A DNA stretch of 64,000 nucleotides from Lanius collurio (Eukaryota; Chordata; Aves; Passeriformes; Laniidae): assembly GCA_020086605.1 (NCBI GenBank), contig JACBWW010000038.1:5079083-5143082 (forward strand), in the 5' to 3' direction. Below are positions 38,811-49,140 of the stretch, piece by piece. Both the position numbers and the translations under genes were made by a program. Numbering within the stretch: the first letter of the stretch is position 1; each line of letters opens with the position of its first letter. The notes beneath the pieces are model-generated. The model was not told the origin of the DNA, ran no database searches, and worked only from the letters and a program-made list of their open reading frames with translations.

Positions 38811-41800
38811 GGCCAGAGAAGGATGAATAAAAAATAGAAGTTCCTAAAGTTCAAAAAATAGTTATATAGAGATATATACACATTAGGCAGCCTTCTGCTA
38901 GCATAGAAAAACCTAAAATTAGAACATATTTATCTAACTGAAACTGAATTCTACTTTCCCTCCTCACACTAGCCCAGCTAATGTGGCCAGCTAGGATGTC
39001 ATTCCTGGCTGCAAAAAAAACCTGCAGAGATCAAAGTGGGTCCCAACCTGGCCCCAACAGTTCAGGTTCAGGTGAAAGCATACATTTGTCTCCATCTTGG
39101 AAGAGTTCACAAGATGTTGTAACAAGGATCTAGATGCAGATGCAGCCTTTAAGTACCTTTTTGGACAGGTGTCCTTAACCCCTTTTCTACTGTGATTAAT
39201 GCAAAGCCAGTTCAGAGCATAAACAGAAGGAATGGTCTCAGCAACAGGAGTTTGTAACACAGAGCATCTCTAGAACAGTCTGTGGTGGTGCCTGGCACTG
39301 CAGGGTCACAGTCAGGAGACACACTTCTGCACAGGAAACACCAACATCACCACCAGAAAATCAGCCAATGGACTTTTTAAACGCTCATGAGAAACATGAC
39401 CATTTCTTCAGAGGTCATATCAATTGATGTTAAACTATTTTGCTTACCTCGTGACATGCCCAGAAAGCCTGTCCTGATCTGGATCCAATTCAAAAGAAGT
39501 TTTGCCAATGTCTGGTGCCATATGGACACACAGTTGTTTCTCCTGCCTCATAAACTTTGCATGATGAGGTCTGATATAGAAAGAACTCTCCAGAGAGAAA
39601 GGTGGGGAAGCAAAATCCTGTTGCAAAAAATTAAAGTGGACAGAAAACCCATCAAAACAAGCTGCCTGGGCAGAGTTAATTTAGTTAAAACGTATCAAGG
39701 CCATACTATTAGCTACAGCTCATTACTACAGCATGAAAGCATGTTGTTTGGCCATCAGTTTCCTGTTTCTGACACCATTTGCTTGAATGACCTTGGTCAT
39801 GTCACTTAATACTCGTTCACAAGCTTCCTATCCTTAAATTACGGATATGGGCCTTCTCCATATCCACCAGACTTATTATGGTTACAGTCTCCTTAGAAAT
39901 GCAAGCACCGCTGATCATGGTAGGAAGAAGTCCTAGATTTTGCTCACCTTTGTTAGCCTTTAACACAATTTTTAATAGTGCCTCAAGCAGTTAAGACCAA
40001 ATGCTACCACTGGTTCCATCCTCAGTAAAACAATCACTCAGCTAAACTACAAGATTAAGAAAAAGGAACTACCCCAAATTTAAGATTTGCGTATACTGGC
40101 CAAAAAAAGGAAGGAGCTTTTGGTAGCTTGGGAAAGAATCCCAAAATCTAAAATGATTCCTGAGAAAATCTAAGATAAATTATACTGTTTCCATTTATAT
40201 CTCTAAGGAAAAAAAAATAAATCTTAGAGGAAAAGTGATTGCATTTCTTTCTCCTCAATTCCTGGCTGGATCAAAGAATTACACAGGGTATCAAGGCAGG
40301 AAGAGCTGCCTGGCTGCCATCAGTAGTGTCTGTGCAGTCCTCACAGCCTGCAGATCCCAGACTCCGCCACATTTATGAAGACCTGGTGTGCCTACTTCAC
40401 TACCAGTGCCCTTGGACAAATGCTCCCCGTTTCCTACCTTTGAACCCATGTTTCTCCCACTGCGCATCCCAGGGCCTTGGAGGGAGCATGTCTGCTCATT
40501 CACAGCTCTAGTCCTTTGAAGTGCCATTGATATTCAAGCCTCGGGGAGCCTTCTGAATCCTAACGGCACCCTCAAACACAACTCAGACCACATCACAAAT
40601 AAACTTGCTCTGGTGAGCCTGCTAGTGGCTTCAGCATGCTAACGTCAGCCTACCTCTGAAAAAAGGGTTCAGCAGAACAGGCATTGCAAAGGAAAATAAA
40701 ATCCTCAGCATGGAGCCCCAGTGAAGAAAAACAGTGAGATATTTAAACCTAAGCATTTCTTTTTAAATACTTGGGTGTTCTTTACAGAGGGAATTTCCCC
40801 CTCCCCACCAGAAGCGTCCAATGTGTTACTCACTTTATTTACAGAGCTTTGATGTGAGCCTCCAAATTTTTAGTTCAGCTTTTAAGAATGTGAGGGTCAA
40901 CTGATTTTCTTTCTGGGGAAATTAGCCTGAATTTCACCATTTAGTCCTAACAAGGAAATGCATGGAAAAATCCTACTTTACTTCAACAGCAGTGTTTAAA
41001 ATTTGTGTTTAAAAATCGCTGCACCAGCATACATACTTTCCCCAATAATTTTTACGTGCAGAACACGTTTGGCCAGTTCAAAGGGGCAGCATGACAAGAT
41101 CTGTTTGTACTCAGCCGTCCAAAGAAAATGACATCCCTCCTGGACAGAAGTTGTGATCATCATTTTGCAGTGGCAGCGGGCTGCCTGTGCAAAAATAGCA
41201 AGACAAGAAATAACTGGAGTCCTTGAAAAAAGGCAAGCTTGACGTTCAAGTTGTGCCCTCAGAAGTAATGTCTCCTGCTGAGAGGCCACCGTTGGAACTG
41301 GAACCATGCTGATCTGAGCAAGTTTTCCACCCACAGGTAGAGCTGCTTCTACATGATGGATTCCCACCCTTCAGGTAACAGTAATTGCTCTGAACTGCAT
41401 CAAGTACATGCTCATAGCTGCTGGCATTTCCGTTTATTTATTTTGATTTACTGACTTCATTGGCTGGTGCCTGAGCCATTTTTTCCATGTGGCTACAGCA
41501 GCCTCTCAAGTATGAAGTCTTTCAGTGAGGGAACAATTTTAATGGCACATTGAGAACTCATTTGTAAAAGCAATATTAGTCTCATTAAAATTTTCAGCAG
41601 TTACATCATCCAGAAAGCTCACAGCAATCATGACAACAAATTGTCTAATAGGAACAGCAAGAAGATTCCTCATACCTGAGCTGGATGGATTCTGGCTAAA
41701 ATCAGTCAGGGACAAAGACAAAAGACTCTGCATCTACTGGGATTTGAAAGAACAAATGTCTCTGACCCTGGAGTCAGATGAACCATTAAAACACAGCTAC

Positions 41801-44800
41801 AAATCTAGGAGCTGACTCTGCAGAACATTCCTGACTTCAAATCTTCCTTCCTGTTGGGAAGCACTAGAAATAGTCAAACACAACAGGCTTTGTAAAACAT
41901 GTCAACATAGCATGGGGGAGCACTGCCTACAACCAATTCATGTTTCCTAATACCTCATCCCTGAGCTCATTCCTGCAGAGGCATCCCACACACAGCTCTG
42001 TGCTGGACTCCTCTTCCTCCCAAAACCTGGAAGGGAATGGGAACTGACACAGTTCATGCCCTCAGATGCTGAGGTTTTACTTGAAGCACATTCATTAACA
42101 GAATGTCCGTACTTCTCTAGCTGACCACAGGCAAAAACACACACAGAGCAATCTTTATATTCTAAGCACATTTATAACGTGTAGAAATGTAAGGCCAACT
42201 GTTCTTGAACTGGAAAACTAAAAGGTATTCCTTTCTCTGCTAGTTCATCTTGGGCAAGACTTGCCTTAAAGCTGAAGTGCCTTGGACATCACCAGCAACA
42301 AAACCATTTATGTGAAGAGTTCATTTCTGTACCTGTGTCCCAATTTTCTGTTTATTATCAATTGAACAGCACTGGAAATGGTCATCAGATCACTTGCTGC
42401 CCTGCTCTTTGGGTGGGAGACAGACACCAAGAAGGTCATTAAGGGATTCACTACAACCAACAGATTCCCATGTGCCTTACAAGCTTCTTGCTGCATTAAA
42501 CTGAACTCACCTCTGGTGTTTAGGTCACCCTTGAGTAATAAAGAAGCAATCAGGTACACCAAATGAGGGCTACATGAGGACAAAGCAGTTCTTAGTTATA
42601 GTAACACAGCATTTTCTTACTTAACTCACTCAACAGAGAAACAATATCCACTTCAAGCTGTGAAAGAGACATCAAGCTGGTCCCTGCCCCAGCAAACATG
42701 TGCTCAAGCAGCATTAAAATAATCAAGTAATACAGTTTTAACTATGACATGTTTTCAGTGCATTTGGCATCCCACTGGTTAGGACTGAAGCTGCAACAAC
42801 AGGAGCCAACAGTTCAGATGTCTTCATCTCTACTTAACTAAGTGTGAGAGTGAGCTCACCCAAAGGGCCCAAGGTCACTCTGTGTTTGTCCTAGGCACAG
42901 TAAAATGCAGTCAGATGCTTGGCTTAAAGATAGCAGCTAAGGTGTCTAACTTACATCTTCCTCTACTTATTCATGGGAGAAAACTTTAATATGGGTAACT
43001 TTCTGGGTTTAGAATTCCCAACTTCATGTCTATGAAGTACAATATTTTGTTTGGTAAATTTTTGATAATCAGAGTTTCTAAAATATGTTTGGTTTATGAA
43101 ATTTTTAAAATTTATATAAAATTTTTCATGTAACAGCTATGAATCACTAACAGGTATAGGTGATTAAACTGACAACAACACCTGGATACTTATACACAAT
43201 GTACCATGTCACATTAAAACTCAGTTTAGCACCTTAATCCATGCCACTCTTGTAGAGTGTATGTGTGTATATATATATAAAAATAATTGTAATTATATAT
43301 ATTATGTATACATGTAATACATATACACAGAGTTTACTATACATGTTTCTAGCATTACAAAGAGTTATTCCATCTCACACTTGTCCCCAAGAAAGAATTT
43401 CAGGCCTTGAAACCTGAACAACCCTTTGTGTGTACTTACTAAGCTAGGGAATGTGTTATACATTCACCAAGTTTCCCTGTGAAGCAGAGTAGAGAGTAAT
43501 TTGCTGAGCTCTTTACTGTAGCATCGACCATCTAGAAATGCAAGGCTTATACTGAGAAGGAAGAAGAAGTTCACATACTTTAAAGTGTGTCTGTATTTTC
43601 TCTTTCCATGTGTAAAAGGAAGAACTATCTCTTGTACCAAACCATGATTCTTTTAGAGTCAGAACAGCACTTAGTACAAAAAAACCATAAGCCAGACATA
43701 ATTTTGGCTTTGGATGCAACTATCATATGAGCCTGCAATTAAAAAAGATCCTAACCTTCTATACAGCCTTTTCCAACTTCCAGAGAAACCCCAAGAACTT
43801 GATCTTCCCATGTATAGATACACTTGTGAATTCTCAGCATCAATATTAGAGCTGATTTAACTATTCTATTCAATAAATACCTAAGGATTTTTTCTCAATT
43901 CCTTTGAAGCTAGTAGATGCATTTTTTCCCCCAAATTAAATAGTGACCTATATTTTCCACCAGCTTATGAAAACGATTTTACAATAGTCAAAAAGGCTCA
44001 AGACCATATTCCCTTCTACAACTTAAAATGTGTAGGAAATACTAATCACTAATAAAGCAAATGTAAAATTAATTCTTCTGGCAAACATTTCATTTATGTC
44101 AAGGCCTGGGCAAATAGTTAACATGACTGTTTATGAATAAAGTATCTGTTAAAAACTGTAAAGACATTAAAAAAGCAAATCTTATTTGTTCTGTTGAGAA
44201 ACACCTAGTAAGTTGGGCAATCTACACCAAATGAGTTAATGAAGTAAACAAGTAATTTCTTCAGAAACACCAAACTTCTTAGAGGGTGGCAAGAGGCACA
44301 GAGCTTTCCTGAAGGCACATTACAGCAGGAAGGCAGCTTTTATGGCATATCACCTTTAGGGACATCAACCTGGATACACTTCTCAATATAGGAATTTTGC
44401 CATGGACACCAACAGAACCAGGATAATCTCCTTAAAACCCAGGGTCATTTTGAATTAGGTTTCACTTAAGAGAACAAACAACAATACCACCACTAGTGTT
44501 TGCTTGCAAACAGCAAGGAAAACAAGTAAACAAGCCAAGGAACAGCAAATATAGTTCTGGTTAGACATAAGAAGGTACCTAAATTCTGCATGTGTAAGCA
44601 TTTCCTCTTAATGTGCTTTTCCAGGACACACTTGTAAGCTTCACAGTTTCAAATAAGGCACACTAATGTCATTTACAATTTATTTTCATTTTCACATTGC
44701 CACTAATCCAGTGAAGGCATTCAGGGCCCTGATCCCAGAGAGATTTAAGCATGTGCTTAAGTTGAAGCACTCAAACTTTCTCACTGACTTCTGGTGAATT

Positions 44801-44839
44801 ACGCTCAGTGATGTAAGTATGTTTGTTGGCTGTTTCACA
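38811..44839. other. Unique noncoding DNA, with an AT-rich patch at 43.0-43.3 kb
   Basis: No gene recognised; a 140-codon frame at 39387-39809 shows no domain. The 41530-41700 stretch has several ATTA-type motifs but is less dense than the candidates listed separately. AT-rich imperfectly palindromic sequence lies at 43097-43131 and a TA/CA microsatellite at 43259-43331. Confidence 0.5.
43259..43331. repeat. TA-rich compound microsatellite
   Basis: GTATGTGTGTATATATATATA, then an AT-rich spacer, then ATTATATATATTATGTATACATG and ATACATATACACA. An interrupted TA/CA tract, probably an old microsatellite. Confidence 0.75.
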
Positions 44840-44985
44840 GGAAAGCAATAAAGATAAATTCATTAATATTTGTCGACATCAGTGACAGTTGCCACAAAGA
44901 ACAACATCAGGAAATTATTAAATGCATATTTATTGCAAGGTTTACATAACCCTTGGCACTGAGCCATCACTACAGGAAGAAATAT
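44840..44985. promoter_or_regulatory. Candidate conserved noncoding element
   Basis: Contains GCAATAAAGATAAATTCATTAATATTTGTCGAC and GAAATTATTAAATGCATATTTATTGC in segments: GATA core AGATAA, ATTAAT, and two overlapping POU/Hox-like AATGCATATTTATTG sites. The run of homeodomain-type cores without simple-repeat structure is typical of developmental enhancers. Inference only. Confidence 0.28.
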
Positions 44986-45936
44986 TGTGGAGTTGTTTCA
45001 CACTTTTTGCATGGTTCATGCTGTGCACTGAGGCTGGTAATATCTGGAAGAAATAAGCATGTGTTTATATAATTGAAAGCCACATAAAAATATCCACACA
45101 CAAACACATACACATTCCCAGAGTATGTGATTTAAATAGATTACCTTAAATATGGTATTTCTCAACTTTTGAGAGCATGACTTTGAACCTTGGAATATTG
45201 CTTTGATTAAAAGGTTTTGGGGTTTGCTTGTTTTTCCTTCCCTCCTGTGCTGTCTATTAGGTTATACATTTAACTCTGTAAAGCTAGTGTATTTGCAGTA
45301 AGCCATGTGTCGTTACCTAAGTCTTCAACCTTGCTTCAGCATTAAATCTTCCAGAAAAGCAATTTATTGCTTCATATAATCCAACACCATGAACAATATC
45401 CATTAAATCTCCATCTCATATAGTGACCACATTGCTTTATGCTTGGATTGCAGTCTCAATATTACAGCCTCTCCCAGACAGTGGATTACCCTCTCCCTGC
45501 CAACATGAGGCTCACTACAGCATCCTGTGGCACCCAAATTCCCAAGATGTGCTATGTATTCTCCCAGCTGTGAGAAAACAGTCTCCAGTTTAAGTATTTC
45601 TCTGTGATAGGGAGTAAACCTTGAACCCAAGTCAGTACTTGTTCTGGGAGCAGAGGAACCACCAAATTTTTCCTTCAAAACGATAACATGACCGTCTCAG
45701 AAGTTGCAATAACATCCCAGTGCTAAATCCCATACGGAACATGAATTGAAAGTCTCATAAATGTACCACATAAAATCAATTACAATGTCAGAAGCATTTA
45801 ACGTGTTTTTTCCCCTGAGCCTGTACATCTTGTTGAAATAAGAGCCTATCAGTCTACTTTTAGCCAAATCTGAGTCTAATGGATATTGCTTTTTAAGACA
45901 CTAAAATCACTTTTCTTTCTTTCCCTGACTGTGTAG
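44986..45936. other. Unique noncoding DNA
   Basis: No gene or repeat recognised. Confidence 0.5.
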
Positions 45937-46274
45937 AGCAGGCTCTCATTAATGTACTGTGATTATTTTTTAGACTTTCTTCCTCCAAAACCATTGGAAA
46001 CACCAATTCAGCAATTCCAGCCTCTGGTGCCTACAGTGCAAAAAGGATTTACAATAAGAAATTACTATTACATGCTCAGTGAGATAATTTTTGGCCAGTG
46101 GTTAGAAAAATCTGCCAAGAAATCTGCTGCTACCAGTGGCTTAAAAAGGTTGGTGAAACCAGTTTCTATTTCTGCAGCAGCTTCCATGAGATTTATCGCA
46201 CCTTTTTACCTAGAGTCTGACACTTGGATTAGACAGGCCAGCAAAACTCTAGGAAAAAAGCTCTCATGCAACAG
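45937..46274 (+). other. Possible exon A (hypothesis), unrecognised product
   Basis: An open frame runs from directly after an acceptor-like CTTTCTTTCCCTGACTGTGTAG to a CAG/GTATTC donor-like site, 338 bp. In this frame the first codon is AGC at 45937, the bases TAG of the acceptor being the preceding in-frame stop. The translation (112 codons plus 2 nt) includes FLDFLPPKPLETPIQQFQP and is lysine/serine-rich in the middle; I recognise no domain. The donor is mediocre (position +5 is T). Its end phase matches possible exon B. It may be chance. Confidence 0.13.
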
Positions 46275-46584
46275 GTATTCTGAAGACATTTCTTCATGGG
46301 CAAATGCAGCATGTTGAGAGTCAGGGTGTCCTATCTTCCCAAAAAGAGGTCATAAATCTCAGCTTAGGTGACTACCATGTTAAGCATTTCAGGCAGCTTT
46401 TTCAACCTTGGAGGTTTGGGCAACCTGCCAGTAATGAAGATGTATTAATGCTTAATGCAGCTTAATGTAATAGGTGTCATGTTCATAATTTACAGAAGCT
46501 CTTTCTAAAGCATTAAATTCATTTATACTCCTTAAAAGCTACTCAATCCTCAGGGCTAAGTTAGTTTGGTTGGTGGGAGGTGGC
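46275..46584. other. Unique noncoding DNA
   Basis: No recognisable feature; it would be the start of the intron between the two possible exons. Confidence 0.4.
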
Positions 46585-46760
46585 TCTTTTTTAGGATCAA
46601 ATGATATATAAATTGTTAACATATCCAAACTCATCCATTAGTGCATGTGAAAGCAATAAATGTGCCAAAGCAGCAATAACATGATCGAGGAAATTCATTG
46701 TGGTCATTAGGGCTGAAAGGGTTTCATTTATGGCACCAAAGAGAATGAAGGCTGTAAAAT
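46585..46760. promoter_or_regulatory. Candidate conserved noncoding element
   Basis: Motif-rich island with ATCAAATGATATATAAATTGTTAAC, TCATCCATTAGTGCATGTGAAAGC, AATAAATGTGCC, ACATGATCGAGGAAATTCATTGTGG and ATTTATGGCACC segments. The non-repetitive, evenly distributed sequence texture resembles conserved elements. Inference only. Confidence 0.28.
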
Positions 46761-46894
46761 AAACCTTGAGAGCCCTGGTGATCAGAAGGCTTGCCTTATT
46801 TTGTTAGAATAGAAAACATCATCTTTTGTTTCATAAATGGTTACATACTATATAATCAGCGTCATCATCACTTCTGCCACCTTTCTCTCCTCAG

Positions 46895-47081
46895 ATTTAG
46901 AAATTCATACAGGGCACAAAGAGTACAAGCGAGTCAGCCACCCAAATGCCTGGGCCTTTGCACAGGAACTCAGAGGCACCATGGAATGTTTGCAGCCACC
47001 TGGGAGGGTGGAAGGAGATTGGCACTTTGGGACTTGCTAAGCTCTGGGATGCACTTGCTTGGCAGCAGGGCTCTTGCTGAG
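46895..47081 (+). other. Possible exon B (hypothesis), unrecognised product
   Basis: 187 bp between an excellent acceptor (CTGCCACCTTTCTCTCCTCAG) and an excellent donor (GAG/GTAAGG at 47081/47082). The frame in which it is fully open needs one nucleotide from the preceding exon, which is exactly what possible exon A leaves over (2 nt), giving a joined run of about 175 open codons. The translation contains RVQASQPPKCLGLCTG and ATWEGGRRLALWDLL; no domain is recognised. It could equally be a lncRNA exon or chance. Confidence 0.17.
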
Positions 47082-48149
47082 GTAAGGAAAGGTTTGTGCT
47101 ACTTCCAGACTGAGGCCCGAGTGGCTACAACATATTCTGCAATCAGGATGCTCCCTGAGAGATTCCATACCTTGGAGTCTGCCTCCCTCAAGGGAATGCA
47201 ATGCTGCTAGAGCAGGCAAAAAGCACTAAGAATACAGATGAGCATGGGGCAAGAAGGACTTCTTGCCTTCAGCTGTGTGCCAGTAATAGAAGGCAGGCCC
47301 TGGCACTGGGGATGTCTCTGCGCTGCTAACAGGCGAGCCAGACTCCATAGTTATCAAAACAGACCAATCTTCCCTTGGTGACAGCTGAAGCTTAGCCCAA
47401 TTTTGAACCAGTGGCAAAGCTCCAATGGGAACCCAGGATTTGACATATTAGATCGCTAAAGAGCTGCAAAATCCGTACTTGCAAAACTGTAGTTATGGTC
47501 CCCCTAGTGTCAGAATCTCGGCAATTTACCACACCCCAAAGTACAGCACTACCTCTGTCCTGATGCAGATGTAGGTCATGTTGTAGAACTTGGTCAGCAC
47601 TGAAAATTAAAAGCTTCAAATGGCTTTGCCTTTTTCCTTTTTGTTTCCAAAATGTTTCCAAACACCAGCTTCCAAACTGTGTTCCTGCTAGGCTAGAGAT
47701 GTCCAGCTGGGGTCAGACAAGTTGGTCTGTACTCCTGCTAAGAGCTGTGTTTGACCAGAGGCACCCATGTTGGAAAAAGGACTGCACAGAAGACTACTAC
47801 CTGTTCTTTGACCAGCTTGTCCTCAAGGAAGAACAAGTATTCCCTAAAAAAGAGGGTTGACCACCAGACAACAAGGACCTGGTCAAAGACCACACCAGAT
47901 GCCCCAGTAGCAGAGCTCTGACCTTCCCCTGTTGTTGTTTGCCTGGTTTTTAATGTGTGTTTTTCCAGCCCAACCAAGAGCTGCCTGAAGGAATCTGCGT
48001 CAACACCAGGCTGAATTTCTAAGTGAGTGGTGCCTATATCTGTGTTACAGGTACATGACAGAGCTGAAGCTGTGCCTCCCCATGCTCTGCTATGGGATCA
48101 GAGTGTGTCTAACAACCTGTAATTAAGTCATGTCATGTAGCCAGATTCG
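47082..48149. other. Unique noncoding DNA with an 11-bp inverted repeat
   Basis: No gene recognised. TCTTTGACCAG (47805-47815) is the exact reverse complement of CTGGTCAAAGA (47879-47889), spaced by 63 nt. The surroundings show no recognisable transposon. Confidence 0.5.
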
Positions 48150-48310
48150 ACTTGGAGAAAAATGCCTACAGTAATTGCATTTAGTTCATCTTGTAGCATG
48201 GTCCCCATCATAACTGCTAATTCAATTGTACGTTTATTCTGCCAGCTCATTGCCATTAAGCACACATTTAATTACTTCAATAAAGGATTAATATGCAGCA
48301 CACAAAAGAA
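48150..48310. promoter_or_regulatory. Candidate enhancer, homeodomain-site cluster
   Basis: Contains TAATTGCAT (48172-48180), GCTAATTCAATTG (about 48216-48228), CATTAAG, TTTAATTAC (48267-48275) and GGATTAATATGC with a GGATTA PITX/OTX-type core at 48285-48290. At least five homeodomain-type cores lie within about 120 bp, without simple-repeat structure. This adjoins the following island, and the two may be one conserved region. Confidence 0.38.
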
Positions 48311-48541
48311 AGGACATCATGCCTTGCCAAAGCACACAGCTGCCCCACCATTTAGTGAGGAGATAAAGAAAGAATATCATTGGGCAGTATAATCTTGTTA
48401 CAAATACATCATTATTAGATGAACATTCGGGACTTTTATTTTTGTGCTTGTTATTCACCACTCAGCATACATATCTTTCCTTGGCACCAGAAAGAGTCAT
48501 AATGTGCGAGTGACAGCTCTGCCATTGTTGTCCCAGCGATG
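48311..48541. other. Spacer within the 48-49 kb island
   Basis: No distinct element supported, although GCGAGTGACAGCTCTGCC near 48506 carries a TGACAG MEIS-type core. Confidence 0.35.
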
Positions 48542-48563
48542 CCCCCCCCCTCCTCCCTCCCCC
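48542..48563 (-). repeat. C-rich tract, minus-strand G-quadruplex motif 1
   Basis: C9 followed by TCCTCCCTCCCCC. The minus strand has GGGGG, GGG and a nine-G run separated by 1-4 nt loops, which meets the four-run quadruplex rule because the nine-G run can supply two runs. Confidence 0.65.
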
Positions 48564-49140
48564 ACAAGCTTGTAAGGTTGCTCTTATCTCGTCTCCAGGC
48601 GAGGGCTTACAGCAGCTACATTACAACATCCTGAGATAAGGGGCCCTGCTTGACATTATTTCTGTCTGCGCTGCAAACAACTGACAAGCATGGCAAGTAT
48701 AAAAAAGAGCGAGAACAACAAAGGCGGCTGCCCCCTCCCCGGCTCCCCCCTCCCACCTCAGAAGACAGCTCATCAATTCTCCAGGATGTACACAATCATT
48801 ATTGTAGGGGAAACAAAGACCAGTGTCAATTGTGCAGTGTTATAAAGCAGTCCCTCAAATTAAAACCATGTACCTAACTGCATCTGATGGCAGAAGCTAT
48901 TTAGCAGTGATATTTTACGGAAAGGCAATGAAAAGCAATAACTGCTTTATTTAATGTATCTGTTCAATCCAGCTGCCTTGGATGGGCCTTAATAGAAGTT
49001 GTCGATCAATGTCAGTGCCTTTGAAATAACTGCAGCAGACTGCAATAAACATGAAGGAAAGATAACTAAAGCTACTGATCAGCCTCTTGTTAACTTCCTG
49101 CACCCAGAGATTTGTCATTTGTTTGTACTGCTTATAATAG
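48564..49140. promoter_or_regulatory. Candidate conserved enhancer core with inverted GATA pair
   Basis: The best enhancer candidate in the window. CTTATCTC (48583-48590) and GAGATAAG (48633-48640) are exact inverted copies holding WGATAR sites, 42 nt apart. Further on are CAACTGACAAGCATGGC (MEIS-like TGACA), ACAATCATTATTG (about 48791), GTCAATTGTGCAG, a TTTTACGG segment (Hox/CDX-like), AGCAATAACTGCTTTATTTAATG and GTTGTCGATCAATGTCAG. The sequence stays non-repetitive and motif-dense to about 49140. Conservation is inferred, not observed, and the target gene is unknown. Confidence 0.42.
48731..48754 (-). repeat. C-rich tract, minus-strand G-quadruplex motif 2
   Basis: Four C runs of 5, 4, 6 and 3 separated by T, GGCT (with its C) and T. 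The minus strand thus has four G runs with loops of 1-4 nt, a complete quadruplex motif. Confidence 0.7.

Noticed and set aside
39387..39809. 140-codon plus-strand open frame
   Set aside because: No recognisable motif; translation looks like noncoding sequence and no good splice pair bounds it.
43097..43131. AT-rich near-palindrome considered as a replication or matrix-attachment element
   Set aside because: Sequence alone cannot support this in vertebrate DNA, and the arms are imperfect.
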